Shown: positions 18,663 through 29,090, counted from the stretch's first letter. The stretch: 47,897 nt of DNA from Bradyrhizobium sp. CSA207 (GCF_029051685.1 NZ_JAACFT010000050.1:1-47897), one strand, 5' to 3'. Numbers and translations are program-made. The notes: generated by a model from the sequence alone, not told the origin.

Positions 18663-19052
18663 TCACGCGTCCGTTCCGCCACGATGCTCGCGCAGTGCTT
18701 CATCGAGGCAGGCGATCAACTCCAGACCGGCAAAGGGTTTGGCGAAAAAGCCAGTTACGCCGGCACTCAACGCGCGGGCTCGCGTGCGATCATCCGCGAA
18801 GGCAGTAATCAAGATGAATGGCGCGGCGTGACCCTGGGCCCGCATCTGTTCCAAAAGTTCAAAGCCGCTCATCGTGGGCATCTGCACGTCTGCAATGACA
18901 CAGGACGTATCGTTCAATTGAGACGACCGCAAGAAGTCCTCAGCCGATGCAAACGTATGAACGACGTGGCCCTGCGATTTCAAAAGGTTGTCCAGTGCGG
19001 CACGAATCGAAGGATCGTCGTCGACAACGGAAACAGTTGAATACCTGGACAA
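18663..19052 (-). CDS. Single-domain response regulator (CheY/FixJ receiver type)
   Basis: The 129-aa protein is a complete receiver domain with no output domain: acidic pocket D11-D12-D13, phospho-acceptor D55 (VIADVQMP), T83 (ILITAFAD) and K105 (FFAKPF). Its sequence is closest in style to FixJ/NodW receivers. Such proteins pass or drain phosphoryl groups in a relay, or act through protein contacts. It starts about 90 bases downstream of the NodW-like gene on the same strand, so the two are probably transcribed together. The giant sensor kinase 3.3 kb away and in the opposite direction lacks a receiver of its own and could be the partner, which is inference. Confidence 0.9.
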   Translation of the reverse strand: MSRYSTVSVVDDDPSIRAALDNLLKSQGHVVHTFASAEDFLRSSQLNDTSCVIADVQMPTMSGFELLEQMRAQGHAAPFILITAFADDRTRARALSAGVTGFFAKPFAGLELIACLDEALREHRGGTDA

Positions 19053-19142
19053 GACGACCCGTTCTAGTTGGATGAAGGCGGTGGCCGAAGCATGACAGCC
19101 AGCCGAAGGGTGCGCGTGTACGACGAAATTGTAAAATCATAC

Positions 19143-19826
19143 TTAGGTTTGTACCCTGAAACGGTCGGTCCCAATTCCCAGCCTCTCACTCATCCTGATC
19201 AAATCGGCTAGCGATCGAGCGCCCATCTTCTTCATCACGTGCCCGCGATAGATTTTAACTGTAATCTCAGCGAGCCCGAGTTCCGCGGCTACCTGTTTGT
19301 TCAATAGGCCGGCGGCGACCAGTTTCAAGACATCCTGCTCTCGCGGACTTAGGGCCTCAAACAAGGACTGCAGCCTCCTGACCACCTTATCTACACCTCG
19401 TCTCTTCCGATCCTGTTCGATAGCTGCGACTACGCCATCGAGCAGTTCCTGATCGCGAAACGGCTTGCTGAGAAAATCGATTGCTCCACTCTTCATGGCT
19501 TTGACGGTCATCGGAATATCGCCATGAGCGGTGATGAAAATGATGGGAATGTGAATCTTCAGTTTGGCTAACTCACTCTGGAGCTCTAGCCCGCTCGATC
19601 CTGGCAGCCTGATGTCAAGCACAAGGCAGCTAGGAACATCAGGAAGCTCGCTCTGGAGCAGTTCCTGGGCCGATCCGTAAGCAACGACATGTAGACCGAT
19701 CGAACGAAATAGGTTGACCAGCGATTCGCGCATTGAGAGGTCATCGTCGACGACGAGGACGCTCGGCCTCACCTCCGGCCCTACGACATTTGCGGCTTCC
19801 TTCCGCGGTTCAGAGCGTTTGGTCAC
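19143..19826 (-). CDS. NodW/FixJ-family two-component response regulator
   Basis: The 227-aa regulator has an N-terminal receiver (D27-D28-D29, phospho-acceptor D71 in LVLDIRLPG, FITAHGDIPMTVKAMK, SKPF) and a C-terminal LuxR-type helix-turn-helix (LSPREQDVLKLVAAGLLNKQ ... ITVKIYRGHVMKKM). Length and layout equal those of NodW and NwsB of Bradyrhizobium, which activate nod genes in response to isoflavones. The usual partner nodV or nwsA should lie directly upstream, but the 1.3 kb there holds no histidine kinase. The regulator may therefore be orphaned or served by another kinase. The choice between NodW, NwsB and another FixJ-like protein needs comparison with reference proteins, so I give no symbol. 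Confidence 0.88.
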   Translation of the reverse strand: MTKRSEPRKEAANVVGPEVRPSVLVVDDDLSMRESLVNLFRSIGLHVVAYGSAQELLQSELPDVPSCLVLDIRLPGSSGLELQSELAKLKIHIPIIFITAHGDIPMTVKAMKSGAIDFLSKPFRDQELLDGVVAAIEQDRKRRGVDKVVRRLQSLFEALSPREQDVLKLVAAGLLNKQVAAELGLAEITVKIYRGHVMKKMGARSLADLIRMSERLGIGTDRFRVQT

Positions 19827-21160
19827 GATAAGAGCCTCACATTTACGATTTACAGTAGAATTGACGCGTCACAATGACCTTTGATTGATCGCAGCCTTTC
19901 GCGCAGTGCGAATCTTTGAGATTTTCCAGGTATGTGATTGGTCAGCCATTCGCGCCAGCATGACCCATTACAGGAAAGTCTAGCAAAAACCGCCTGAGTG
20001 GTCGAGAACTGCCTTTCGCGTCCGTCCGCCGTCGCGTTGGATCGGCCCCGGCATCGATCCCGATCAACAGCCGGTCGAGAACACCGAATCCAGGACTTGA
20101 GGCGCTCGCTTTAGGATGGCGGCGCGTGTCGCCTGGCCTTCGCGAGTGGGGCTGCAGCGGACGACTCATTTTGCGGCTGAAGGATCAGAATGCCCGCCGC
20201 CTTGGTAGTTGAACGCGGGGGCGCGAGCTGAGCGAATTGGCGCGATTGTGCCTGTGCATGCGCCGATCACGCCGGCGTTGCGATCGGCAAGCGGCGTAGA
20301 CTATCGCACCCGTAATAAGGAAAATAGAAATCAGAACAAGTAGCAGCGGCATCAGCACATGAACTCTTCTTTTCCGTCGTCAGAGCGCCTGTGAGTTGCG
20401 TCTTTGCGAGCTTGGGAAAAGCACCCTTGCATCGACTTCGTACAACCTGACGCAAGGTGCGATTCAAGTCCGTTCCGTCACGTTTGTAGGAAAGATGCTC
20501 GAACTCGAGCTGCTGCAGGGACGCTCACGTTCGTTCGTCTCGTTGCTTCCTTCACCAGGCTCGCATCCCAAGATCAGGCGGCGTAATCTGAATGGAGAGG
20601 CGGGATACACTCCATTCGGTGTCCGGCTGCGGACCAGTTCGGCAAAGGCAGCTGCATTTGCTCTCCTGCATCAGCCAAACAACCGCTGATCCAGCCAAAG
20701 AATCATTCTCCTACCAGAGTTGGCGGACATCACGGGTCCGTGCCGGGCAGCCTGGAGTTGAAGCTCCGCTCTTTGATCTACATAGGAACGACAAAACGCG
20801 CCCCGAGCGGTCAACCTGAAGCTGTTGTCAGACCTGCCAGTAGCTTATGGATCCGCTAAGGGCCCAAGGCCCAGGCAGGGCCATTAAGGGCGGCCCGACG
20901 CACTCCGTTGAGAAGACAGTGCGTCGGGTTCGCCCCACATCGCCAGTACATCCGTGGTGATGCTGCCTCTAATGAAGCAACCAGCGTGGCAAAACTTAAG
21001 CGCGCGCAGCAAGGCAGAGTAGGTCGTGACGTCCTGCTACTTCGTACCGGTCAGGAAAGGCTTGAATCGTTCGTAGCGTCACGTTGTACGATGCCGGTGT
21101 AGATCTATCGAATTGGCAAAGTCCGATCCGGCAAAGTTCTCGTTGGCAAAGGTTGGATTA
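19827..21160. other. Gene-poor stretch upstream of the NodW-like gene
   Basis: No nodV/nwsA-like histidine kinase or fragment of one is visible in any frame. The stretch contains a palindromic element at 20894-20928. Other open frames (for example - 20267-20467 and + 20396-20689) carry no recognisable features. Confidence 0.45.
20894..20928. repeat. Palindromic hairpin element, copy 2
   Basis: CCCGACGCACT (20894-20904) pairs over 11 bp with AGTGCGTCGGG (20918-20928) across a 13-base loop. The stem is nearly the same as that of 15753-15786 (CCCGACGCATCT), and both are preceded by GG; compensating changes at the stem tip keep pairing. This supports selection for, or common descent of, the hairpin. 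Confidence 0.6.
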
Positions 21161-21361
21161 ATGGTGTCACAGTACGCGTGGCGAGAAGAAGGCGTTCCGC
21201 TGTTCTTCATTTTAGTTGCAATTTTCTTCACCGGTCTTGGGGTAGCTTACGTCTTGCTTAAACAGCGATTTAAGCAGCGAGGACTCTCTCGGCTCTATCG
21301 GCTTCGCATGTCCGGCAATCGCCCTCCTGCGAACCGCAGCGAGCGGCATTCCGATCAGTGA
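21161..21361 (+). CDS. Small single-pass membrane protein, unknown function
   Basis: From ATG 21161 (AAAGG eight bases upstream) a 66-aa protein reads MVSQYAWREEGVPLFFILVA, with one strong membrane segment (residues 12-34, GVPLFFILVAIFFTGLGVAY) and a basic C-terminal tail (KQRFKQRGLSRLYRLR), which suggests the tail is cytoplasmic. A TTG at 21113 in the same frame would give 82 aa. No named family is evident. It stands alone between two gene-poor stretches. Confidence 0.5.
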   Translation: MVSQYAWREEGVPLFFILVAIFFTGLGVAYVLLKQRFKQRGLSRLYRLRMSGNRPPANRSERHSDQ

Positions 21362-23181
21362 GGGCCTGTACCGGCGCTTTGTGAGCATCAGAAGTGCCTT
21401 TGTCGCGGGTCAGTTGCCCCATCAATGGGAGCAGGAATGAAGAGAATAGTTATGGGCGCGGTTTCGCTCACGGTGGCTCTCAGATCTGCCCTTGATGCTG
21501 CGGTTCAGAGTCGATGACCGCGTGGCGCCTTCCAACAACGGAGCCAGGAGTGAACGTCGATCTCGAAAACATCAACGCGCGTGTCGGTGGGATTTCTAGC
21601 CTGAGCGTCCTTGCGGCGTTTATGTTCAGATTCGACCGAGCATCTTGCTTCTCCTCGGGCCTTAGAAGCGCACCTTAATGGCCGATTGTGGAGCAAATTT
21701 CTTTGGCGGCAGTACTGTTAAGCGTGGGCGAATTCTCGGGACCGGCTTCTGCAAGAAAGGGTAGTTCGACATGCCAGATATCAGCGAGGCGATCGCCGAG
21801 CTCACTGATCGTCTGATCGCATTCAGAGCGGTTCGCACCATAATCAACCAGGGAAGCGACATTTCCGCCGGTCAGCGTAAAGAGGCACCGTGCCCTGCCG
21901 TCGGGTATTCCTCGGCCGGCATCGACCTCAGATCTAGGGACCGCCCGGAGATCGACAGCTTGGTGCAGGCCTCGAGGGGAACAGGCTGAACTGAAACTGC
22001 GCCGGTGCGGTTTCAGCTCGAAAAGCAATATCGGTCGCGCTTATGTCCGCCGGGGAGCCATCGAGGCGGCGAAAAGGTCCAGCTGTTCGATTTGCTGCAA
22101 TAGACCGAGCGCTCTGAGCTTTAGGATAACCGATTTCGAGGGGCTGAAGCTTACCAAGCAGCTGCCTCAGTTCTTTGGCTCAAATCACTCGATCAGGCCT
22201 TGTGGTTTGTTGATCGGTCAATGTCTAAACGCGCCGCCGCATCATTGGATTCGTCTCATTCGAGCTAAGTTTCTCCTGCGAGTTATAAATCAGGCTCGTG
22301 GCTAGTATCTGAGGGGCGTTGTCGAAGGAGCCGCCTTCCTCAAGTGCAAAATTGTGTACGGCGAGCTCCTTCGATATCGTGTTGGATGCACAGGCTCTGT
22401 GCTTCCTTAGCTCGGTACGGCGACCTCAGTGTCGTCGCGCTACTTGCTTCACGGGACAGCATGATCAAGATTTCACAGGTGACGCCGGGACGGACCGAAC
22501 ACATGCTAAGGCCGCGACAGCGCGCGCCGGGACCGCTCAAAACTTGTGAAGACACGTTTCTCGGCCCAATGCCATGTTAGTTCGGCGCTGAAGACTGTGT
22601 GCGTCGACGGTATGGTCGCTTGCTCGAAAGACATACTCGATCGACGTTGTGCGAAGCAAGTTGTGGCGCTCGGGACTTCAGTTCGCGCCAGGAGATCTCG
22701 CGATAGCTCATGGGGATGGCATTGATCGCGCCCCGGACGCTGAGGCCGATGCAGCCGTCAGAAGCCGGCATCCAATGGCCTGGCGCGTTGCGCCGATCAT
22801 GGGCAAACCGATCAGCTTTCACACGTCATTGCCTGCTTGAGCAGTAGCAGCGATCTGGGGCCCTGCTGAACGTCGGGCAGTGGACCGCTGGTGATCGGGT
22901 AACGGCCACGAGCCGCTCTATCAAAAAGAATCCTTCGGCCACAGACTGCGCTAGTCGGGAGCGCCTGCCACCGATGCTGTGCAGGCCCGGCCTGCGCGCG
23001 GGATTGGGCTCGATTGACGCGATCGGGCTGTGACGTATTGGATGTGTAAGTCGCATCTTGGTTGCCGCGGTCCAGTCTTTGGCGGCCTTGATCGGTACTC
23101 GCGCCGGTTTGCGAAGTCCCTTCACAAGCTCGCCCCATATGTGTCAGATTTTGGCTCAATCCTTATTGACTGGGCGGGCAA
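21362..23181. other. Gene-poor stretch before the giant sensor gene
   Basis: A very short frame near 21437 (MKRIVMGAVSLTVALRSALD, stop after about 27 codons, GGAGCAGG just upstream) looks like the signal-peptide start of a lost secreted protein. A + frame at 21771-21989 (MPDISEAIAELTDRLIAFRA) is protein-like for its first half only. The rest shows overlapping chance frames. Confidence 0.35.
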
Positions 23182-26100
23182 ATGCCGCGGGATCCCCTCA
23201 GCCGAACTCTGTTCGGCTCAAATGTCGACACTGACATCCAGCCCCTGTGGGAGGACGGTGATCGCGCGTTCTGCCGTGCGTGGCGCCAGCAAATCCACGG
23301 CAGCAGGGCTGTCGTGCTTGTCGTGCGGCCCATCGCGGAACACCCAGCGACGCTCGACCGCCTCGCCCATGAGTGTGAGCTGAGGGAGGAGCTCGACGGG
23401 GCATGGGCGGTGCGGCCGTTGGAACTCATCCGGGAAGCTGGTCGGACTATGCTGGTCCTGGACGATCCATGCGGCGAGCCACTGCTAAATTTACTCGGGG
23501 TCCGTATGGAGCCCAAGCGCTTCCTGCGCCTCGCTGTTGGTATCACGAGGGCCGTGGGCAAGCTTCACCGGCACGGCTTGGTCCACAAGGACCTGAAACC
23601 CGCTCACATTCTGGTCAATTGTCCTGACGAACAGGTGCGACTCACTGGGTTTGGTCTGGCTTCCCGTCTTTCCCGCGAGCGCGTGCCGCCTGAGCCTGCC
23701 GAGTTCATCGCCGGCTCGCTGCCCTACATGGCGCCCGAACAGACCGGACGTATGAATCGCTCAGTCGACTGTCGCAGTGATCTGTATTCACTTGGCGTGA
23801 CATTCTATCAGATGCTGACCGGCGCGCTGCCGTTCACGGGCTCAGATCCCTTGGAGTGGATCCATTGTCATATTGCAAGAAAAGCAATCCCGCCTGTCGA
23901 GAAATCGCAAAACCTCCCGGAGCCAATCTCTCAGATTGTGATGAAACTCCTCGCGAAAACCGCCGAGGAACGCTACCAGACTGCCGCTGGCCTTGAGCAC
24001 GATCTGCAACACTGTCTCGCAGCATGGGCCAACCACGGTCGCATCGACCCATTTGAGCTTGGCGCAGACGACACACCTGATCGGTTGCTCGTCCCCGAGA
24101 AGCTCTATGGCAGAGCCCGCGAGATCGAGACCTTGCTTGGCTCTTTCGATCGAGCGGTGAAGAGCGGCGCGCCGAGGTTGGTGCTGGTTGCCGGCTACTC
24201 CGGCATCGGTAAGTCCTCGCTTGTCCAGGAGCTACACAAAGTACTCGTGCCCTCGCGCGGACTGTTGGCATCAGGCAAATTCGACCAACTGAAGCGCGAT
24301 GTTCCCTATGCGACATTAGTGCAGACCTTTCAGAGTCTTGTGCGTCCTCTTCTCAGCAAAAGTGAGGGCGAACTCGCGACTTGGCGGCAAGCGCTTCGGG
24401 AGGCGCTCGGCGCGAATGGACGGCTGATGGTCGAATTGATCCCCGATCTGAGCCTGATCATTGGCGAGCAGCCCGCGCCTGCTGAGCTTCCAGCCCGGCA
24501 AGCGCAAGTTCGTTTCCAGCTCGTGCTTCGCCGCTTTATTGGCGTGTTCGCCCGGCGAACCCATCCATTGGTGCTCTTCCTCGACGATTTGCAGTGGTAT
24601 GACGCCGCAACACTCGACCTGATCGAGGATCTGCTGACCCAGCCGGATCTGCACCTGCTGCTGATTGGAGCTTACCGCAGCAACGAAGTTGATGCAGGCC
24701 ATCCACTCAAACGCAAGCTCGAGTCCATCAGTAGAGCCGACGTAAATCTAGAGGAGATCACGCTGTCGCCGCTCACTGCAGACGATGTCGCGCAGTTGGT
24801 CGCGGATACCCTTCGCTGCGGACCAAAACGCGCTGCCCCGCTTGCAAAATTGGTGCATCAGAAGACGATGGGCAATCCGTTCTTTGCCATTCAATTCTTG
24901 TCTGAACTGGCCGAAGAGCAGCTGTTGACGTTCGATCACGAGTCGGCGCGCTGGCGTTGGGATCTCGAGCGCATTCACGAAAAAGCCTACACGGAGAACG
25001 TTGTGGACCTGATGCTCGGCAAGCTCATCCGCCTGCCCGAGGAAACGCAGAACGCGCTGCAACAGCTGGCCTGTTTCGGCAACATCGCCGGGACGGTGGA
25101 GCTTGCGATCGTGCTCGAGACTTCAGAGGAGCAGGTGCACGCGACCCTGTGGCCGGCGATCCGGCAGGAACTGATCGTGCGTCATGGAACAGCCTACCGC
25201 TTCGTCCACGATCGCGTTCAAGAGGCGGCCTACTTGCTGATGCCGGAATCCTCGCGCGCTCCTGCCCATTTGCGGATCGGTCAGATGCTTGCGGCACATG
25301 TCCCTGCGGACAAACGCGAAGAGGCCATCTTCGATATTGTCAGTCAGCTCAATCGAGGTGTCGCACTAATCGATTCCGGTCAGGAGCGAGAGCAGCTTGC
25401 GCAGCTGAACTTGGTTGCAGGGCAGCGTGCCAGGGCGTCGGCGGCCTACGCCTCGGCACTCACATATTTCACCCTCGGTGCTGCGCTGCTCGCGGAGCAC
25501 TCTTGGCAAAAGCGCCACGAACTCGCGTTCGCACTGGAGACAAGCCGCGCCGAATGCGAATTCTTGGTAGGCCGGCTGGACATTGCGGCGAGCCTCCTGT
25601 CCGCGCTGTCGAAGCGCGCTTTGAACGCGCCCCAACGAGCAACGGTCGCATGTTTGCGGGTCGATCTTTACTTGACCCTCGGTCAGCACGGGCGGGCGGT
25701 ACTCATAGGCCTCGAATATCTGCGCGACGTCGGGATCGAGTGGTCGCAGCATCCGACTGACCAGGAAGCACTGGCCGAATATCAGCGGATGTGGTCACAG
25801 CTGCCCGACGCAATCGAGGATCTTGCTGGTTTGCCTGGAATGACAGACCAGGCCTCGCTTGCCACGATTGCCGTCTTGACGCGGATTCTTCCGCCGGCAG
25901 GTTTCACGGACGCCAATTTATCCGCTTTGGTCATCTGCAGAGCCGTCAGCATCAGCCTCGAATACGGCAACACTGATGCTTCCTGCGCCCATTACGCATG
26001 GCTAGGCCGAATCTCGGCCGGACGCTTCGGTGACTACCAAGCGGCTGATAAATTTGGTCGTCTTGCTTGCGACCTGGTTGATCGCGGTGAGTTTTCCCGT

Positions 26101-28746
26101 TTTCGGGCTCCCGTCTATTTGGCCGTCGGAGGCAACGTGATCCCGTGGACGAAGCCCCTTAGAGATGGCCGAGTTTTGATCCGGCGAGCGCTCGAAGCTG
26201 CGGTCAGTAGCGGCGATGTCATCTATGAGGCGTACAGTTTGGTTCATCTAACCTCAAATATGATTATGGCCGGAGATCACCTCAAAGAGGTACAGAACGA
26301 GTTAGAGAAGAGCGCTGCTACGATCCGGAAGAGAAAGGTGCAGTTTGCTGCTGATGCCATGCATGCTCAGCTTGCAATCATTAAAACCATGCGCGGCCTC
26401 ACGCGCTCATTCGGTTGCTTCGATGACCAACAATTTGACGAGCTAGACGTTGAACGATCGTTGGCAGGAAATCCGGCGTCACCTAGCGAAACCGTCTACT
26501 GGATCCGCAAACTTCAGGCGCAATTCCTATCCGGCGATTATGCTGCGGCTGTTGGTGCTCGCTCGAAGGCCGAGCCCAAACTATGGACCATACCAACAGA
26601 GCCCTTGATCGCGGAGTTTCACTTCTATGGTGCGCTGTCTCACTCATCTTATTGCGACAGGCTGGGCGAAAGCGAACAACAGCAACATCGAGATATCATT
26701 GATGCACATTACAGACAACTGCAGATATGGGCGACGAATTGCCCCGAAAACTTTGAGAATCGGGCTGCCTTGGTCGGGGCTGAAATTGCGAGGCTGGAAT
26801 GCCGCGATGCAGACGCAATGCGACTCTACGAACACTCAATCCAGACCGCAGGACGTAACAGTTTCCCCCACCACGAGGGGATCGCTTGTGAACTTGCAGC
26901 GCGCTTTTATGCTGCGCGCGGTTTTGACAGGATCTCCCGGGTTTACCTGCAGGACGCGCGGCGCGGCTACCTTCGTTGGGGAGCAGATGGGAAGGTGCGT
27001 CAACTCGACGAGCTGAATCCCCATCTCAGCCATGAGGAGACCACTCTTGCCGTGAATGGCATGAGGATCGGAGCTCCGGTTGAGCATCTTGATCTGGCGA
27101 CGGTGACCAAAGTGTCGCAGGCGATTTCCGGCGAGATTGTGCTTCGAAAGCTAATCGACACGCTTATGCGGACTGCCATTGAGCAGGCCGGCGCCGAACG
27201 AGGTTTGTTGATTCTGCTGGATGGAGGCGAGCTACGGATCGAGGCGGAAGCCACAACGGTAGCGGATACGCTGCTTGTAAAGGTGGATGAACAGCCCGTG
27301 ACTCCGATGGCTCTTCCCGAGTCCGTGCTGCATTTCGTCCTGCGTGTCCGCGAAAACGTCATTCTCGAAGATGCTGCCGCCCAGTCTTCATTTGCGGAAG
27401 ATCCGTATATCCGCGAGCGCAAAGCGCGTTCTATTCTTTGCCTGCCACTGATCACGCAGGGCAAGCTGATCGGCGTACTTTATCTGGAGAATAATCTCGC
27501 CCCGCGCATATTCTCGGCTGCCCGCAACTCCGTGCTGAAAATGCTTGCCTCTCAAGCTGCAACAGCGCTGGAAAACGGCCGGTTGTACAGCGAAGTGCAG
27601 CAACGGGAGGCGAAAATCCGGCGCTTGCTCGACGCTAACATCATCGGAATCTTTATCATCCGCGAAGGGGGCGAGATCATCGAGGCAAATCAAGCCTTCC
27701 TCACAATGGTTGGATACGACCAAGAGGATCTTCTCGCAGGGCGAGTGAACGGTCTGGACCTGACACCGCCAGAATGGCACGAGCGCACGATGGATGCTCG
27801 GACAGAAGCAAAAAGGACCGGAGCTGTTCAGCAGTTCGAGAAAGAGTATGTTCGGAAGGATGGCAGCCGCGTGCCGGTGCTAATTGGCCTCGCCGTATTC
27901 GATGAGCGACAGGACCAAGGTGTTGGCTTCGTCCTCGACCTGACAGAGCGAAAGAGAGTGGAAGCGGAAGCCCGTGAAAGCGAACGACGGTATCGCGAGA
28001 CTCTGATGGGCCTTGCACACGCCAATCGGATCACGACAATGGGACAGCTGGCCGCCTCGATCGCGCATGAGGTCAACCAGCCGATTGCGGCGATCAGCAG
28101 CAATGCGGGGGCAGGGCTAAATTGGCTCGGTGCTCAACCGCCAAATCTGGAAGAAGTTCGGCAGACCTTCGGATTGATTGTCCGTGACAGTATGCGCGCT
28201 GGTAACGTGATCCGTCGGATCCGCGCTCTTATGAATAAGGCTCCGATACAAACGGAGCTTCTTGCAATTGACGAATTGATCTTAGAGGTGTTGGCCCTAG
28301 TTCGCGCGGAGCTTTCAAAAAATGATGTTTGGGTGCAAACCCGGCGGCCTGAGGCTTTGCCGCTTGTTCGAGCAGATCGCGTTCAGGTCCGGCAGGTGAT
28401 TCTCAACTTGATCACGAACGCCATTGAGGCCATGAGCGAGATCAAGGAAGGCGACCGCGAACTACTGATCAGCGCGCGGACAGATGGCTCGAATAACGTA
28501 TTGGTGAGTTTTCGGGATACGGGTCCAGGACTCGATCCAAACAGCGCAGACCGGGTGTTCGAGGCTTTTTACACCACCAAATCCGAAGGCATGGGCATGG
28601 GGCTTGCCATTTGCCATTCTATTATTGAGGCGCACGGGGGGCGGATGTGGGCGGGTCCGAATGATCCTCGCGGGGCTATCTTTCAGTTCAGCATGCCCGT
28701 TGCGCCCGAGGGCGTGAATCGGGCGGAACAGGTCTCTTTGTCTTAG
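23182..28746 (+). CDS. Giant hybrid sensor: Ser/Thr kinase-like, AAA ATPase, GAF, PAS and histidine kinase
   Basis: The 1854-aa protein has, in order: a protein-kinase-like domain (about 20-285) with VHKDLKPAHILVN (D137) and PYMAPEQTGRMNRSVDCRSD; a STAND/AAA ATPase (about 305-600) with Walker A GYSGIGKSS (K344) and Walker B LVLFLDDLQWYD; a long helical, TPR-like region (about 600-1290); a GAF domain (about 1305-1470); a PAS domain (about 1476-1590); and HisKA plus HATPase (about 1613-1846) with phospho-acceptor H1629 (AHEVNQP), N-box NLITNAIEAM and DTGPGLDP. The DFG motif is altered to TGF at 155-157 and the usual VAIK lysine is not evident, so the first domain may be a pseudokinase. There is no transmembrane segment, so it senses in the cytoplasm. 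It has no receiver; the regulators at 18663-19826 are the nearest candidates. Start at ATG 23182 is the family-like start, with a weak ribosome site. Confidence 0.93.
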   Translation: MPRDPLSRTLFGSNVDTDIQPLWEDGDRAFCRAWRQQIHGSRAVVLVVRPIAEHPATLDRLAHECELREELDGAWAVRPLELIREAGRTMLVLDDPCGEPLLNLLGVRMEPKRFLRLAVGITRAVGKLHRHGLVHKDLKPAHILVNCPDEQVRLTGFGLASRLSRERVPPEPAEFIAGSLPYMAPEQTGRMNRSVDCRSDLYSLGVTFYQMLTGALPFTGSDPLEWIHCHIARKAIPPVEKSQNLPEPISQIVMKLLAKTAEERYQTAAGLEHDLQHCLAAWANHGRIDPFELGADDTPDRLLVPEKLYGRAREIETLLGSFDRAVKSGAPRLVLVAGYSGIGKSSLVQELHKVLVPSRGLLASGKFDQLKRDVPYATLVQTFQSLVRPLLSKSEGELATWRQALREALGANGRLMVELIPDLSLIIGEQPAPAELPARQAQVRFQLVLRRFIGVFARRTHPLVLFLDDLQWYDAATLDLIEDLLTQPDLHLLLIGAYRSNEVDAGHPLKRKLESISRADVNLEEITLSPLTADDVAQLVADTLRCGPKRAAPLAKLVHQKTMGNPFFAIQFLSELAEEQLLTFDHESARWRWDLERIHEKAYTENVVDLMLGKLIRLPEETQNALQQLACFGNIAGTVELAIVLETSEEQVHATLWPAIRQELIVRHGTAYRFVHDRVQEAAYLLMPESSRAPAHLRIGQMLAAHVPADKREEAIFDIVSQLNRGVALIDSGQEREQLAQLNLVAGQRARASAAYASALTYFTLGAALLAEHSWQKRHELAFALETSRAECEFLVGRLDIAASLLSALSKRALNAPQRATVACLRVDLYLTLGQHGRAVLIGLEYLRDVGIEWSQHPTDQEALAEYQRMWSQLPDAIEDLAGLPGMTDQASLATIAVLTRILPPAGFTDANLSALVICRAVSISLEYGNTDASCAHYAWLGRISAGRFGDYQAADKFGRLACDLVDRGEFSRFRAPVYLAVGGNVIPWTKPLRDGRVLIRRALEAAVSSGDVIYEAYSLVHLTSNMIMAGDHLKEVQNELEKSAATIRKRKVQFAADAMHAQLAIIKTMRGLTRSFGCFDDQQFDELDVERSLAGNPASPSETVYWIRKLQAQFLSGDYAAAVGARSKAEPKLWTIPTEPLIAEFHFYGALSHSSYCDRLGESEQQQHRDIIDAHYRQLQIWATNCPENFENRAALVGAEIARLECRDADAMRLYEHSIQTAGRNSFPHHEGIACELAARFYAARGFDRISRVYLQDARRGYLRWGADGKVRQLDELNPHLSHEETTLAVNGMRIGAPVEHLDLATVTKVSQAISGEIVLRKLIDTLMRTAIEQAGAERGLLILLDGGELRIEAEATTVADTLLVKVDEQPVTPMALPESVLHFVLRVRENVILEDAAAQSSFAEDPYIRERKARSILCLPLITQGKLIGVLYLENNLAPRIFSAARNSVLKMLASQAATALENGRLYSEVQQREAKIRRLLDANIIGIFIIREGGEIIEANQAFLTMVGYDQEDLLAGRVNGLDLTPPEWHERTMDARTEAKRTGAVQQFEKEYVRKDGSRVPVLIGLAVFDERQDQGVGFVLDLTERKRVEAEARESERRYRETLMGLAHANRITTMGQLAASIAHEVNQPIAAISSNAGAGLNWLGAQPPNLEEVRQTFGLIVRDSMRAGNVIRRIRALMNKAPIQTELLAIDELILEVLALVRAELSKNDVWVQTRRPEALPLVRADRVQVRQVILNLITNAIEAMSEIKEGDRELLISARTDGSNNVLVSFRDTGPGLDPNSADRVFEAFYTTKSEGMGMGLAICHSIIEAHGGRMWAGPNDPRGAIFQFSMPVAPEGVNRAEQVSLS

Positions 28747-29090
28747 GTTCGATTTCGATGTCGAGCAGGGGTGCTCTTGGGGAGCCCCGATCATCGTGAC
28801 AGAAGCGAGCGGCGTGACCTTGGGAATTTGAGACATTCGCTTCTTGCTGCCCGTCGGGGAGCGTTGGAGCGACCGCAGATTGTCGGGGAATTGTCAGAAG
28901 ATCTCCAATCTGACCGCACCCGTCAGGTTCACGGCGTTTTGAGGGCTTCCTGCAACTCTGTTGAGACTTGCAGGGCGTCAACGGAATCAGACGAAAGCTG
29001 CAGACGCAGTGTTCGCGAGAATGACGGCAATCGCCATTGAGGAATGGAGGAAATCCACGTGATACGGGTCGTTTACAATACGTGGGTTGG
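28747..29090. other. Intergenic stretch between convergent genes
   Basis: The sensor gene ends at 28746 and the PaiB remnant ends at 29091 on the other strand. An imperfect GGGG...CCCC inverted repeat near 28767-28787 could contribute to termination. No gene is seen. Confidence 0.45.

Noticed and set aside
18414..19040. A 208-codon + frame opposite the single receiver gene
   Set aside because: Antisense shadow of a clearly coding receiver domain.
19827..21160. Possible nodV or nwsA upstream of the NodW-like gene
   Set aside because: No H-box, N-box or PAS-like sequence in any frame.
24957..25760. A 267-codon + frame inside the giant sensor gene
   Set aside because: Shifted shadow of the sensor reading frame; Arg/Ala-rich with no domain.
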